DNA of 64,000 nucleotides from Bacillota bacterium (GTDB taxonomy: Bacteria > Bacillota > Clostridia > Christensenellales > Aristaeellaceae). Shown one piece after another: positions 16,974 to 26,366 of the stretch. The translations under genes and the position numbers were made by a program. Where the stretch lies: NCBI GenBank assembly GCA_023421395.1, contig JAEZTL010000005.1:1-64000 (forward strand), given 5' to 3'. How positions within the stretch are numbered: position 1 is the stretch's first letter; each line of letters opens with the position of its first letter. The notes beneath the pieces are model-generated. The model was not told where the DNA came from. It worked only from the letters and a program-made list of their open reading frames with translations, and ran no database searches.

Positions 16974-18923
16974 ATGCTTTTGGCCGCGGCGGTTGCGGTT
17001 CCCGTCCAGCTCCCGGCGGAGTGCGGGGCGGACGCTCTTTCTCCCAAAGTCCCGGGCGGTTTTGGCGACGCCGTCGAGCAGGCCTTCGCCAAGACCCGCG
17101 CGTCGGCACCCGAAGGCGCGGCGGCTGAGGCCGCGGGCGCCCTCGGCCTCTGGGCGGCGGGGCTGAAGCTTCAAAACGGGCTCGTCCCGCCCGTCCCGGC
17201 GCAGGAGGACGGCATCCTGGCTCAGGGTGCGCCGGAGGCGACGGCGCGCGCCGCGCTTCAGGGAATCACGCCGCCGATATCCCCGGAGGTTGCGGTCGCC
17301 GCGGATGTTCCGCCCGCTCTCCATCGGGTGGCCGCCGCCGGAAAGCCGGACACCGCGGAAAAGCCCTCCGCAGGCACGAAGTTCCGGCCGACGTTTAAAA
17401 AGGACGCAAAACCGGAGCGCGCGCAAAACGGCGCGGACACGGCTTCACCCTTCGCCCCTGCTCAGGCGGTTTCTCCGGATGTCCCCCCTGCCCCTCCGGC
17501 ACAAAGCGTGGAGGAGGCCCCGCAGCGGGCAGCGCGCGGGGCGGAACAATCCGCCGCCCTGCCGGCGTCGGGGGCCGCGTTCGATCGCCCCGCGGCGCGG
17601 ATGGCTGCGGCGGGCTTCCCGTCGGGAGCAGTTGTCTCAGCCGGGAAGGCCGGGGAGAATTCCGAAGCCGCGGATACGCGGGCGGCCGGTCGCCCGTTCA
17701 CCGGAAAGGCTGAAACTTTCCCGGACGAAGCGCCGAAGCTTTCGCTGCCCGCCGGGCCGGAAGCGCCACAAGTTCCGCTGCCCGCCTTCGGAACGGAAGA
17801 GCACCGCAAGGCGGAAGCGCCCGCCGGACTGAAAATGCCCGCCGGGGCAAAGCTTGACACGGAAACTCAGACCGGCGCCGGCTTGAGAATGTCCGCCAGG
17901 ACGCAATCCCCCTTCGCGGCGAAGCCGCCCGTCCAGGCGGAGGCCGCCGTCAAGGCGATGGATACCGTCCGGGCGGAGGCCGCCGTCAAGGCGATGGATA
18001 CCGTCCGGGCGGAGATACCGGACGCAGCCGAAGCGTCATCCAGAACGGAGAATCCCGCCGGGACCTCCTCGACGGACGGAATTGCCTTCCGGGGGGCGGC
18101 GGCGCCGGGCAATGCGGCGTTGGCAAGGACTGCGGCGCAGGAAACGGCCTCTCCTCGCCGGAACGCCGGGGAGCGTTTGCTCCGGCCGGACGCGAACGCC
18201 GGCGGCGCGGCAGCCCCCGCGGTGTCGCGGGGCGCGGAAAGCGCCGACCGGGCGCAGCGCACACCGGCGCAGGTTCCCGCACAGCGCGACGCGGGAAAGG
18301 CGAATCCGGCGTTCCCGGCGCGCCTGAAAGGGCAGGAGAGCCCGGCGGGCGCAGAGCCGCGGGATGAGGGCTCCGCGTCCCAGGCGTCCGAGTTCCCGGA
18401 CGTGCGCGGCGCGCTCCCGTCAGAGGGCGTCCACGCGGCCCCCGACGCGATGCGCGCGGAGACTCCGGCCCCCGCAAGCCAGCCGGTATGGAATGCCGAA
18501 CCAAACGCCGCCATGCAGCTGGCACGGGCATCGAGCCTGGCATTCTCGCGGGGCGAGAGCCGCTTCCGCCTGAAGCTTCGGCCGGAGGGCCTGGGCGAAG
18601 TGGCTGTTTCCATCAGCGCGCGGGACAAAGGGCTGCACCTGTCCATCCGTGCCGCCTCCGAAGCAACCCGAAGCCTGATCGTAGATCAGATGGGGGCGCT
18701 GAAGGACGAGCTGGCCTCGGGCGGATACCACCTGGAAGGCTTCAGTGTGGACGTATCCGGCCAGGGCCGGGGCGGCGAACCCTTCTCGGCTTTCCAACAG
18801 GAATCCGGGCGTCGGCCGCCCGAACGCCAGCTGGACGCGAAGCCGGGCGCGTCCCCCGACCCGCAGCCGCAGCGCCATCCGGCGCTGGAAAAACGCGCGG
18901 GCGGGATCAGCTACAGAATCTAG
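16974..18923 (+). CDS. fliK: Flagellar hook-length control protein FliK
   Basis: 649 residues from the ATG at 16974, which has AAGGTGA in place; a GTG at 16965 is an alternative. Residues 1 to about 515 are a disordered Ala/Pro/Gly/Glu-rich ruler region. The C-terminal Flg_hook domain (about 515-600) is recognised by RFRLKLRPEGLGEVAVSI and the following helix RSLIVDQMGALKDEL, which switches FlhB specificity. The ruler carries a perfect tandem duplication of 36 bp (17941-18012, coding for the unit EAAVKAMDTVRA), so its length can change by slippage. No MotE/YlxF gene precedes it. Confidence 0.92.
   Translation: MLLAAAVAVPVQLPAECGADALSPKVPGGFGDAVEQAFAKTRASAPEGAAAEAAGALGLWAAGLKLQNGLVPPVPAQEDGILAQGAPEATARAALQGITPPISPEVAVAADVPPALHRVAAAGKPDTAEKPSAGTKFRPTFKKDAKPERAQNGADTASPFAPAQAVSPDVPPAPPAQSVEEAPQRAARGAEQSAALPASGAAFDRPAARMAAAGFPSGAVVSAGKAGENSEAADTRAAGRPFTGKAETFPDEAPKLSLPAGPEAPQVPLPAFGTEEHRKAEAPAGLKMPAGAKLDTETQTGAGLRMSARTQSPFAAKPPVQAEAAVKAMDTVRAEAAVKAMDTVRAEIPDAAEASSRTENPAGTSSTDGIAFRGAAAPGNAALARTAAQETASPRRNAGERLLRPDANAGGAAAPAVSRGAESADRAQRTPAQVPAQRDAGKANPAFPARLKGQESPAGAEPRDEGSASQASEFPDVRGALPSEGVHAAPDAMRAETPAPASQPVWNAEPNAAMQLARASSLAFSRGESRFRLKLRPEGLGEVAVSISARDKGLHLSIRAASEATRSLIVDQMGALKDELASGGYHLEGFSVDVSGQGRGGEPFSAFQQESGRRPPERQLDAKPGASPDPQPQRHPALEKRAGGISYRI
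17941..18012 (+). repeat. Perfect 36-bp tandem duplication inside fliK
   Basis: Two identical 36-bp copies, 17941-17976 and 17977-18012, in frame (12 codons each) within the ruler segment of FliK. The four bases before the first copy continue the period. Confidence 0.9.
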
Positions 18924-18951
18924 CGGCCAGGCCGCGTTGGGAGGGATTTTC

Positions 18952-19383
18952 ATGGGCGTAGAAGGAATCGGAGCCGCCTTAAGCTCGCAAACGACCGGCG
19001 CACAGGCGTCCAATCTGGGTTCTTCCAATCTGACGATCAGCGACTTTTTCCAGCTCATCGCGGCGCAGCTGCAAAATCAGAGCATGTACGACACAGTGGA
19101 CAACGCGGAGTTCATGTCACAGATGGTGCAGTTCTCCACGCTCTCGCAGATGGAGGAGCTCTCCACCGCGTTCCAGTCCAACCTGGCGGTGACGATGATC
19201 GGCAAGAGTGTCACCGTGTCCACCCAAAACGATCAGGGCGTTCCAACGTCCATCCGGGGCGTCGTAACGCAGGTAAGCTACTCGGACGGCTCTCCCCTTG
19301 TAATGGTGAACGGCGCCTACTTCAAGCTCGCCGAGGTGTCCGACGTGGGGATCGACAAGTCCGCCGGCGCGGCGGAAGGCTAA
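18952..19383 (+). CDS. flgD: Flagellar hook capping protein FlgD
   Basis: 143 residues from the ATG at 18952 (GGGAGGG upstream). The conserved N-terminal FlgD domain is present, with DFFQLIAAQLQNQSMYDTVD and FMSQMVQFSTLSQMEEL. The protein is short, with only a small beta segment after it (FlgD of enteric bacteria is over 200 residues), as in many Firmicutes. FlgD caps the growing hook and is replaced by FlgK. Confidence 0.93.
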   Translation: MGVEGIGAALSSQTTGAQASNLGSSNLTISDFFQLIAAQLQNQSMYDTVDNAEFMSQMVQFSTLSQMEELSTAFQSNLAVTMIGKSVTVSTQNDQGVPTSIRGVVTQVSYSDGSPLVMVNGAYFKLAEVSDVGIDKSAGAAEG

Positions 19384-19415
19384 CGTACCTCAGACAGAAC
19401 GGAGGATGACAATCC

Positions 19416-20291
19416 ATGATTCGATCCTTGTATTCGGCGGTTTCGGGCCTCAGGGGACATCAGACCATGCTGGACGTCATCGGCAACAACATCTCCAACG
19501 TCAACACGGCCAGCTTCAAATCCAGCCGCGTGATCTTTTCTGACCTGTACTACCAGACCCTCGCCGGCGCCAGCGCCGCGACGGACGCCACCGGCGGCAA
19601 CAACCCAACCCAGATCGGGTACGGCGCGCTGGTCTCCTCCATCGATGTGGTCAACTCCCGCAGCTCCTTCCAGCAGACCTCCCGCTCGCTGGATCTGTAC
19701 ATTTCAGGCGAGGGATACTTCGCGGTTCAAAACCCCACCGGGGGCACCAGCTATACCCGGCTCGGCGCGCTCTCCTTCGATCCGGACGGAAACCTTTTGG
19801 ACTCCAGCGGCAGCTATATGCTGGGCCAGGTACTGGCCACGCCCGTCGGGGTCAATGACCCGGTTCCCGCCATGCCCGCCACGCCGGTAAAGATCAACAT
19901 CGCCAACCTCAACGAGTATACCAGCATCTCCATCGACGCCAAGGGTGTCATCACCGGCGTCTACTCTCCCGCGGACCTCACCGATCCCGCGGCCGGCGAA
20001 ACCCGGAAGCTGGCCCAGCTGGCGATCGCGGTGTTCCAGAACCCCGACGGCCTGCTGGAATCCGGCACCTCCTATTACGATGAGACGGTCAATTCCGGCA
20101 CGGCTACCTTCGTGGCGGCGGGCAGCCCGACTGCGGGCGCGCTGGTCAGCGGCGGTCTGGAAATGTCCAACGTCGACCTCTCCAAGGAGTTCACCGACAT
20201 GATCATCGCCCAGCGCGGTTTCCAGGCCAACGCCCGCGTGATCACCACCTCCGACCAGGTACTGGAGGAGCTGGTCAATCTGAAGCGCTAA
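19416..20291 (+). CDS. flgE: Flagellar hook protein FlgE
   Basis: 291 residues. N-terminal rod/hook motif MLDVIGNNISNVNTASFK, a central FlgE/F/G-like beta core (SLDLYISGEGYFAVQN), and the C-terminal motif SNVDLSKEFTDMIIAQRGFQANARVI. It is shorter than enteric FlgE, comparable to Bacillus-type hook proteins. Its position after flgD and before flbD supports hook rather than rod identity. Confidence 0.9.
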   Translation: MIRSLYSAVSGLRGHQTMLDVIGNNISNVNTASFKSSRVIFSDLYYQTLAGASAATDATGGNNPTQIGYGALVSSIDVVNSRSSFQQTSRSLDLYISGEGYFAVQNPTGGTSYTRLGALSFDPDGNLLDSSGSYMLGQVLATPVGVNDPVPAMPATPVKINIANLNEYTSISIDAKGVITGVYSPADLTDPAAGETRKLAQLAIAVFQNPDGLLESGTSYYDETVNSGTATFVAAGSPTAGALVSGGLEMSNVDLSKEFTDMIIAQRGFQANARVITTSDQVLEELVNLKR

Positions 20292-20330
20292 GCCGCCTCA
20301 TCGCCCCATGGGGGCAAGGAGTGAGAGCCG

Positions 20331-20585
20331 ATGATCCTGGTAACCAACCTCAACGGAGACCAATTCTACCTGAATCCGGGCCTGATCGAGACCATCGAGG
20401 CGGTGCCGGATACGCTGATTACCATGGCCAACGGCCGCAAGTACTGCGTGCTGGAGAGCGTCCAGGGCGTGGCCGAAGGGATCGCGGCCTACAGGGCCCA
20501 GATCCTCAGGCGCTCCTCAGACCCGCTGTATCTGTGCGCGGATCCCGTTTCATATCCGGGCGGACCGGATGCGCTGGAGGAATAG
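20331..20585 (+). CDS. flbD: Flagellar protein FlbD (SwrD)
   Basis: 84 residues; the family signature is at the N terminus (MILVTNLNGDQFYLNPGLIE) followed by DTLITMANGRKYCVLES. In Bacillus the homologue SwrD raises swarming motor power. It lies between flgE and fliM; the fliL gene that normally follows flbD is missing here. The last codons provide the GGAGG for fliM. Confidence 0.9.
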   Translation: MILVTNLNGDQFYLNPGLIETIEAVPDTLITMANGRKYCVLESVQGVAEGIAAYRAQILRRSSDPLYLCADPVSYPGGPDALEE

Positions 20586-20588
20586 CCG

Positions 20589-21581
20589 ATGCCTGAAGTC
20601 CTGACGCAAAGCCAGATTGACGCGCTGCTCGACGAGTTGGCCGGCCAGCCGGATGGCCCGGCCGCTGCTGCGGCGGCGGCTGAGGAGAAAAAGGTCCGGC
20701 TGTACAACTTCAGAAACCCGAAGAAGCTGAGCCGCGATCAGCAAAAGGTGCTGCGCTCCATGGGTGAAGTCTTCGCGCGGCATCTCTCCTCCTACCTGGC
20801 GGGCCTTACGCGCACCTACTGCGAGGTCGTGGTCGTCACGCTGGAAGAGCACCCGTACATGGAATACAACAACGCGCTGCCCGACATGCAGGTAACCGGA
20901 GTGCTCGAGACGAATATTATCAAGAACCCGATTCTGCTGGATATGTCCAATTCGATCTCCTTCGCGCTGATCGAACGGATGTTCGGCGGCATCATCACCG
21001 ACCGGGAACCGCCCGAGCGCGAGTTTACCGATATTGAGGTCACGCTGATGGAGCGGATCGTCCGGCGCATCACATCGCTGTTCGAGGAGGCCTGGACCTT
21101 CTGGCCCGACACTTCGATCAACGTGCGCCAGATCGAGACCAACACCCGCTTCATCAAGGCCGTCGCGATGGACGACATGGTGATTACCATCGTGCTGAGC
21201 GTGTCGCTGGGGCCGGTCAAGGGCACGGTCACCTGCTGCATGCCCTGCATGGAACTTCTGCCGATGCTGGAGAGCGTGGTGAACGAACAGTCGGGCGCGT
21301 CCCATTTGGCGGAGGAGGCCGACGCAGCCGCCAGCGAATCCCGTGGCGCGGTGCTCACAAAGCTTCAGGACGCCACCGCCGATGTGTGCGGCATTCTCGG
21401 CTCGACCGCGATGACCATGCGCGAAGTGCTGGATCTTCAGCCCGGCGACGTGATCCGGCTGGATCAGAGCGTGGGCTCCCCGGTTCTGATCACCGTCAAC
21501 GGCAAAAAATGGTTTTACGGGGCGCCGGGCACCCGGAAAAACAAAATGGCACTCAGGATCAACCGGCAGTACGCCGTGTGA
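20589..21581 (+). CDS. fliM: Flagellar motor switch protein FliM
   Basis: 330 residues. The N-terminal CheY-P-binding segment LTQSQIDALLDEL is followed by an Ala-rich linker, the CheC-like middle domain (about 45-235), and the FliN-like (SpoA) C-terminal domain (LDLQPGDVIRLDQSVGSPV). FliM is the C-ring protein that receives CheY-P. It starts 3 bp after flbD with GGAGGAATAGCCG, so translation is coupled. Confidence 0.96.
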   Translation: MPEVLTQSQIDALLDELAGQPDGPAAAAAAAEEKKVRLYNFRNPKKLSRDQQKVLRSMGEVFARHLSSYLAGLTRTYCEVVVVTLEEHPYMEYNNALPDMQVTGVLETNIIKNPILLDMSNSISFALIERMFGGIITDREPPEREFTDIEVTLMERIVRRITSLFEEAWTFWPDTSINVRQIETNTRFIKAVAMDDMVITIVLSVSLGPVKGTVTCCMPCMELLPMLESVVNEQSGASHLAEEADAAASESRGAVLTKLQDATADVCGILGSTAMTMREVLDLQPGDVIRLDQSVGSPVLITVNGKKWFYGAPGTRKNKMALRINRQYAV

Positions 21582-21599
21582 GGAAGGTATGTTTGCGCG

Positions 21600-22778
21600 A
21601 TGAGCAAGCCGTCCAATCCCCAAAATAGCCGAAACGCCGTGCTCAACAACATTGAGATCGACACCATCGGCGAAATTCTGAACATCAGCATGGGCGCAGC
21701 CGCCACAGCCATCTCCCTGATGCTGAGCCGGAAGGTCGTCATTACCACGCCCACGGTAAAGGTGATCCCTTCGGCGGAGCTTGAGTTTTCACGGCTCGAA
21801 CCGGCGATGGGCATTGAAATCCACTACATCGAGGGCCTGCACGGTTCAAACATCATGATCATGAGCGCGAAGGATGCCCGCGCCATTGTGGGCCTTTTGC
21901 TGGAAGGCAGCGGCGGCGAAGCGTCCATCGGCGACGCGGAAATGGACGAGCTGCAGACAAGTGCGCTGGGCGAAATCATGAACCAGATGATGGGTGCCTC
22001 CAGCACCGCGCTGGCGACCTTTTTGAACCGCAGCATCAACATTTCGCCCCCCGAGTCCTTCCAGGTGGACGAGTCTCCGGATCGCTTCGCATGGACGATA
22101 GAGCAGGATGTCATCGTGACGGTTGGCTTCCGTTTCATCGTGGAAGACCTGCTGGACAGCGAGTTTATCACCGTCATGCCGGTGGAGTTCACCAAGGACC
22201 TGGTGCACAACGCCATGTCCCTGGACGAAGATGCCTCGGAGGATGCCGGGGCGCCGGTCATGCCTCAGCAGGATCTGGGGGCGGTCACCGGCCACCGCCA
22301 GGTGCCCACGCCGGTGTACGAGGCCGACTATCCCGAACCGGAACCGGAGCCCCGGCCCCCGCGCAAAATGCCCGCCGCCCCGGTCCGCGCCAGCGCACCC
22401 CCGCCGCCCCCTCCCCCGCCTCACTACGATTACGAGGCCGTGGTCGAGCGCAGGAACGCACACCGCAGCGTGGATGTGAAGCCGCTGCAGTTCGGCAGCC
22501 TGGACGCCGGCAATGAGGAGGATCAGGATCAGGTCAACCTGGATCTGGTCATGGACATCGACCTCAGCGTCGTGGTGGAGATCGGCCGCGTCAAAAAACT
22601 GGTCAAGGAGATCGTGGCGCTCCGGCAGGGCTCCATCGTGGAGCTGGACAAGCAGGCGGGCGAACCGGTGGATATCATGGTCAACGGCAAGCTGATCGCC
22701 CGCGGGGACGTGGTGGTCATCGACGACAACTTCGGCGTCAGGATCACCGAAATCGTGGGCAGCCTGACCAGGCCGTAA
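21600..22778 (+). CDS. fliY: FliY: CheC-like phosphatase fused to FliN-type C-ring protein
   Basis: 392 residues. The CheC-like N-terminal half carries two phosphatase motifs with the E-x-x-N pattern: DTIGEILNISMG near 21-32 and SALGEIMNQMMG near 122-133. A Pro-rich linker (about 245-285, including a run of eight Pro) leads to the FliN/SpoA domain (about 310-390). It builds the C ring and can dephosphorylate CheY-P at the motor. It lacks an obvious FliM-like N-terminal CheY-binding peptide. The ribosome site AGGAAGG is somewhat far (about 13 nt) from the ATG. Confidence 0.94.
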   Translation: MSKPSNPQNSRNAVLNNIEIDTIGEILNISMGAAATAISLMLSRKVVITTPTVKVIPSAELEFSRLEPAMGIEIHYIEGLHGSNIMIMSAKDARAIVGLLLEGSGGEASIGDAEMDELQTSALGEIMNQMMGASSTALATFLNRSINISPPESFQVDESPDRFAWTIEQDVIVTVGFRFIVEDLLDSEFITVMPVEFTKDLVHNAMSLDEDASEDAGAPVMPQQDLGAVTGHRQVPTPVYEADYPEPEPEPRPPRKMPAAPVRASAPPPPPPPPHYDYEAVVERRNAHRSVDVKPLQFGSLDAGNEEDQDQVNLDLVMDIDLSVVVEIGRVKKLVKEIVALRQGSIVELDKQAGEPVDIMVNGKLIARGDVVVIDDNFGVRITEIVGSLTRP

Positions 22779-22810
22779 CACGGTATTACACAAGGAGAAC
22801 AAGCGGGAGA

Positions 22811-23278
22811 GTGGGCAACTTGGCGGATGCAATGGACACGCTGTCCCTGATCGCGCCCATGCTGGGGGTCGTGGCGGTCATCATCCTGGCGTACCTCACC
22901 ACCAAATGGCTGGCCGGACGCAGCGTCGTAAAGCCGACGGGCAAGCGCATCCGGGTCATCGAGCGCGTGCCGCTGACCCGGGATACCTATCTGGCGCTGG
23001 TTCGCGTAAAGGGCAGGACGTACCTGCTCAGCGTGGGACCCGGCCGGGTGGAGCAGATCAGCGAGGTCGAAGGCGGCGCGCCGGCGCGGGAGGAAGACGA
23101 CTTTGAGTCGCTTCTATCTCAGCGCATGCGCCGCTACCGTGAAGAGCCCCCGGAGCCCCGCCGCCCTGCGCGGGAGGAGAACTCCGCCCGGGGCGAGCAT
23201 CCATCCCGGAGCGAGCGCCCGGTACGGGAGGAGCGCCCGGCACGGGACAAACGCCCGAGAGGCGGCGCGCGGCGATGA
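22811..23278 (+). CDS. fliO: Flagellar biosynthetic protein FliO
   Basis: 155 residues from a GTG start (an ATG at 22832 is possible). One TM helix at about 13-32 (LIAPMLGVVAVIILAYL), then the FliO-type segment KRIRVIERVPLTRDTYLALV, and an Arg/Glu/Pro-rich low-complexity tail. FliO helps assemble the FliP ring. The stop overlaps the fliP start (ATGA). Confidence 0.88.
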   Translation: MGNLADAMDTLSLIAPMLGVVAVIILAYLTTKWLAGRSVVKPTGKRIRVIERVPLTRDTYLALVRVKGRTYLLSVGPGRVEQISEVEGGAPAREEDDFESLLSQRMRRYREEPPEPRRPAREENSARGEHPSRSERPVREERPARDKRPRGGARR

Positions 23279-24093
23279 AACACGCTTTCTTCCGGCTGGC
23301 GGTGCTGTCGGCGCTGATCCTGCTCGGTTTCGCGGCCCTCGCGGCTCCTGCGCTGGCCGAGAGCGCCGTCGTCCCCAATTCGCCCGTGGTGGCGGCCAGC
23401 CCCGCTCCGACCGCCGGCGTTTCGGGCATTCTGAACGGCCTCAGCTTCGGTGGGATCGATTTGGGTGAGAGTTCGGATCTATTGGAAATCCTGCTGGGAC
23501 TGACGGTACTGGCCCTGCTACCGTCGATCCTGATCATGACCACCTCCTTCACCCGGATCGTGATCGTGCTCAGCTGCCTAAGAAACGCCATCGGCCTGCA
23601 GCAGACGCCGCCCAACCAGGTGCTCGTGGGCATCGCGCTGTTTCTGTCGCTGTTCATCATGTCGCCGGTCATCGGCCAGATCAACGAAACGGCTTACCAG
23701 CCCTATGAACGCGGCGAGATCAGCCAGACGCAGGCGCTGGAAAAGGCCGTGGTGCCGGTCCGCGAATTTATGCTGAAGAACACCAACGCTCAGGACATGA
23801 ATCTCTTCCTGGAACTGGGCGGCTACGACACCCCCGAGACCTACGATGAGATCAACCTCGCGGTGATCATCCCCGCCTTCATTACCAGCGAACTGAAACG
23901 GGCGTTTTTGATCGGCTTCCTCCTCTACCTGCCGTTCCTGGTCATCGACATGGTGGTGGCGAGCACCCTGATGAGCCTGGGCATGGTCATGCTCCCGCCG
24001 GTTCTGATCTCGCTGCCCTTCAAGCTGATGATCTTCGTGCTGGTAGATGGCTGGTCCATGGTGGTCAAGTCGCTGGTGATGAGCTTCAATTGA
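23275..24093 (+). CDS. fliP: Flagellar export gate protein FliP
   Basis: 272 residues. A cleavable signal peptide (1-28, ending APALA) is followed by four TM helices and the FliP signatures TSFTRIVIVLSCLRNAIGLQ and MGMVMLPPVLISLPFK-like region near the end. FliP forms the core pentamer of the export gate. ATGA overlap with fliO indicates coupling. Confidence 0.96.
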   Translation: MKHAFFRLAVLSALILLGFAALAAPALAESAVVPNSPVVAASPAPTAGVSGILNGLSFGGIDLGESSDLLEILLGLTVLALLPSILIMTTSFTRIVIVLSCLRNAIGLQQTPPNQVLVGIALFLSLFIMSPVIGQINETAYQPYERGEISQTQALEKAVVPVREFMLKNTNAQDMNLFLELGGYDTPETYDEINLAVIIPAFITSELKRAFLIGFLLYLPFLVIDMVVASTLMSLGMVMLPPVLISLPFKLMIFVLVDGWSMVVKSLVMSFN

Positions 24094-24128
24094 GCGAGGG
24101 TATACCCCTCGCATAGGGAGGAAACCGC

Positions 24129-24395
24129 ATGTCGCAGGCGGGCATCGTATCGGTTCTCCGGGATGCGTTGTCCACGGCGCTCACCATGGCCGCACCCTTT
24201 CTCGCGGCCAGCGTGGGCATCGGGATCGTCGTCTCGGTAATTCAGGCGGCGACCCAGATCCACGAGCAGAACGTGGGGTTCGTGTTCAAGATTCTGGCGA
24301 TTGCCCTCCTTTTGGTGGGTCTGGGTTCCTGGCTGATCGCCCATGGCGTAGACCTGTTCACCCGCACGTTCGCCGCCATCGACGCGCTGAACTGA
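24129..24395 (+). CDS. fliQ: Flagellar export gate protein FliQ
   Basis: 88 residues, two TM helices (about 15-38 and 52-74) with the typical SVGIGIVVSVIQAATQIHEQ segment. It is part of the FliPQR gate. An AGGGAGG ribosome site precedes the ATG. Confidence 0.95.
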   Translation: MSQAGIVSVLRDALSTALTMAAPFLAASVGIGIVVSVIQAATQIHEQNVGFVFKILAIALLLVGLGSWLIAHGVDLFTRTFAAIDALN

Positions 24396-24418
24396 CGGAC
24401 GCGAAGGAGGGCGAGGGC

Positions 24419-25189
24419 TTGACGGCAACCTACGACGCGTACCTTCTGTTCCTGCTGGTGCTGACCCGCATGACGGGCGCGCTGCTGTTAAACCCGATTC
24501 TGGGCCGCAGAAACGTGCCGGCCATGGTGAAGATCTCGCTGGCGCTGATGCTGGCCATCGTGGTGACCCCAACGCTCACCGCCCCCGCGCCCAGTTTCCC
24601 CACGCCGCTGTCGTTCATGCTGGCGCTGATCCGCGAAATGCTGATCGGCTACGCGCTGGGGCTGGTGATGAACCTGTTCATCTCCTGGGTGCTGGTGGCC
24701 GGCGAGGCCATGGACATGGAGATGGGCACCAGCGTCAGCAAAATCTACGACCCGGCCAGCGGCGCTTCGCTCCCGCTCACCGGCACGGCGCTCAACGTGA
24801 TGCTCACGCTGATCTTCTTCGCCTCCAACAGCCATCTGACGCTGATCCGCATCATGGCGCAGTCGCTTCAGATGTTTCCGCCGGGGCCTCGGATGATTGC
24901 CGCGGACGTGGGCCAGACCATCGCCATGATGCTGGGGAACATTCTGATCCTGTCGCTGAAGCTGGCGATGCCGGTCCTGGCGATCGAGCTTCTTTCGGAA
25001 GCCGGAATGGGCGCGCTGATGCGGATCGTACCTCAGATCAACGTGTTCGTAGTGGGTCTGCAGATCAAGCTGGGGATCGGCCTTCTGATCGTGGTGCTGG
25101 CGCTGCCGGCGATCTCAAGGCTGATGGATCTGGCGCTGACGGAGATGTTTCAGCAGTTGCAGAAAAGCCTCGCCGTCATGCTGGGATAA
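24419..25189 (+). CDS. fliR: Flagellar export gate protein FliR
   Basis: 256 residues from a TTG start with GGAGGGCGAGG upstream. Six predicted TM segments; the FliR-type motif EAMDMEMGTSVSKIYDP lies in mid-protein. It completes the FliP5Q4R1 gate and interacts with FlhB, whose gene follows. Confidence 0.95.
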   Translation: MTATYDAYLLFLLVLTRMTGALLLNPILGRRNVPAMVKISLALMLAIVVTPTLTAPAPSFPTPLSFMLALIREMLIGYALGLVMNLFISWVLVAGEAMDMEMGTSVSKIYDPASGASLPLTGTALNVMLTLIFFASNSHLTLIRIMAQSLQMFPPGPRMIAADVGQTIAMMLGNILILSLKLAMPVLAIELLSEAGMGALMRIVPQINVFVVGLQIKLGIGLLIVVLALPAISRLMDLALTEMFQQLQKSLAVMLG

Positions 25190-25216
25190 TCCGGGCTCGC
25201 GAAAGGGGGTGGGACC

Positions 25217-26281
25217 ATGGACAGCGGTTCGAAAACCGAAAAGGCAACCCCCCGAAAAAAGGACGACGAGCGAAAAAAAGGCAATATATTCCAGAGCAAG
25301 GACATGACCACCGCCGTCTCTCTGCTGGCGATGGCGGCCCTGCTCAAGCTGGGCGGCGGCTGGGTGATCGCGACGATGGAACGGCTGGTGCGCGAGAGCT
25401 GTCTGGCGCTGGGCACCACCGACGCGCTGAACGCCCGGAGCGCGTCGGAGATGATGACCGGGTTCAGCCTGAACCTGGCGATGATCCTGGTGCCCATCAC
25501 CGGCGCGGCGATGGTCATGGGGGTCGTGCTCACCGGCGTACAGACGAAGTTCCTGGTCACCCCGGGCCTGCTGGCCCCGAAGTTCTCCCGCATCAACCCG
25601 ATGAGCGGCCTCAAAAACCTCTTCTCCCCCAAGACGCTCGTCGAGCTGGTCAAGTCGATCCTCAAGGTGGTCATCATCGGCGGAATCCTGTATTCGGATC
25701 TCTCCTCGCGGCTGACCTCCATCACGCTCTCGCCGCTGGTGGGCCCGAAGAGCAGCATCTCCTGGGTGGCGGATTCGGCGTTTGACATCACCATCCGGAT
25801 CTCGGTATTCATGGCCGTCCTCGCCGCCTTCGACTACCTCTACCAGTGGTGGGACTACGAAAAGCGCCTGAGGATGACCAAGGAAGAGGTCAAAGAGGAG
25901 CACAAGCGCATGGAGGGCGATCCCAACATCAAGGGCAAGATCCGCTCGCTGCAGCGCAGGATGGCCCAGGCGCGCATGATGCACAAGGTCCCCACCGCCA
26001 CCGTGGTCGTCAAGAACCCGACCCACTACGCCGTGGCGCTGAAGTACGACCCGCCGGGGGACGCCTCCCCGGTGGTGGTGGCAAAGGGCATGAACCTGGT
26101 GGCGCTCCGAATCATCAAGATCGCGGAGGAAAACGGCGTGTACGTCACCGAAAACCGGCCGCTGGCCCGCGGCCTCTACGAGGCGGTGGAACTGAACCAG
26201 CCCATCCCGGAGCAATTTTTCAAGCCCGTGGCGGACATCATCGCGTTCATCTACAACCTCAAAAAGAGGCGCACCGCGTGA
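25217..26281 (+). CDS. flhB: Flagellar export switch protein FlhB
   Basis: 354 residues. The N terminus has the family pattern KTEKATPRKKDDERKKG, followed by four TM helices. The cytoplasmic autocleavage site NPTH is intact at residues 267-270, followed by YAVALKY. FlhB changes export specificity from rod/hook to filament proteins after FliK signalling. The last 20 bases are almost repeated just before flhA. Confidence 0.97.
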   Translation: MDSGSKTEKATPRKKDDERKKGNIFQSKDMTTAVSLLAMAALLKLGGGWVIATMERLVRESCLALGTTDALNARSASEMMTGFSLNLAMILVPITGAAMVMGVVLTGVQTKFLVTPGLLAPKFSRINPMSGLKNLFSPKTLVELVKSILKVVIIGGILYSDLSSRLTSITLSPLVGPKSSISWVADSAFDITIRISVFMAVLAAFDYLYQWWDYEKRLRMTKEEVKEEHKRMEGDPNIKGKIRSLQRRMAQARMMHKVPTATVVVKNPTHYAVALKYDPPGDASPVVVAKGMNLVALRIIKIAEENGVYVTENRPLARGLYEAVELNQPIPEQFFKPVADIIAFIYNLKKRRTA

Positions 26282-26366
26282 AGACCGCGCGAAATTCTCC
26301 CTAAAGGGGGCTTCCCGCGCGGGGAAACCCCGGAAACACCCTGAAGAAGAGGCGCACCGCATGAAG
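26264..26366 (+). repeat. Short direct repeat and hairpin between flhB and flhA
   Basis: AAGAGGCGCACCGC at 26264-26277 (end of flhB) recurs at 26347-26360 directly before the flhA ATG; both copies continue with RTGAAG. Between them CCGCGCG (26285-26291) pairs with CGCGCGG (26316-26322), with an inner CTCCC/GGGGG stem. The second copy supplies the AAGAGG ribosome site of flhA. Confidence 0.6.
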
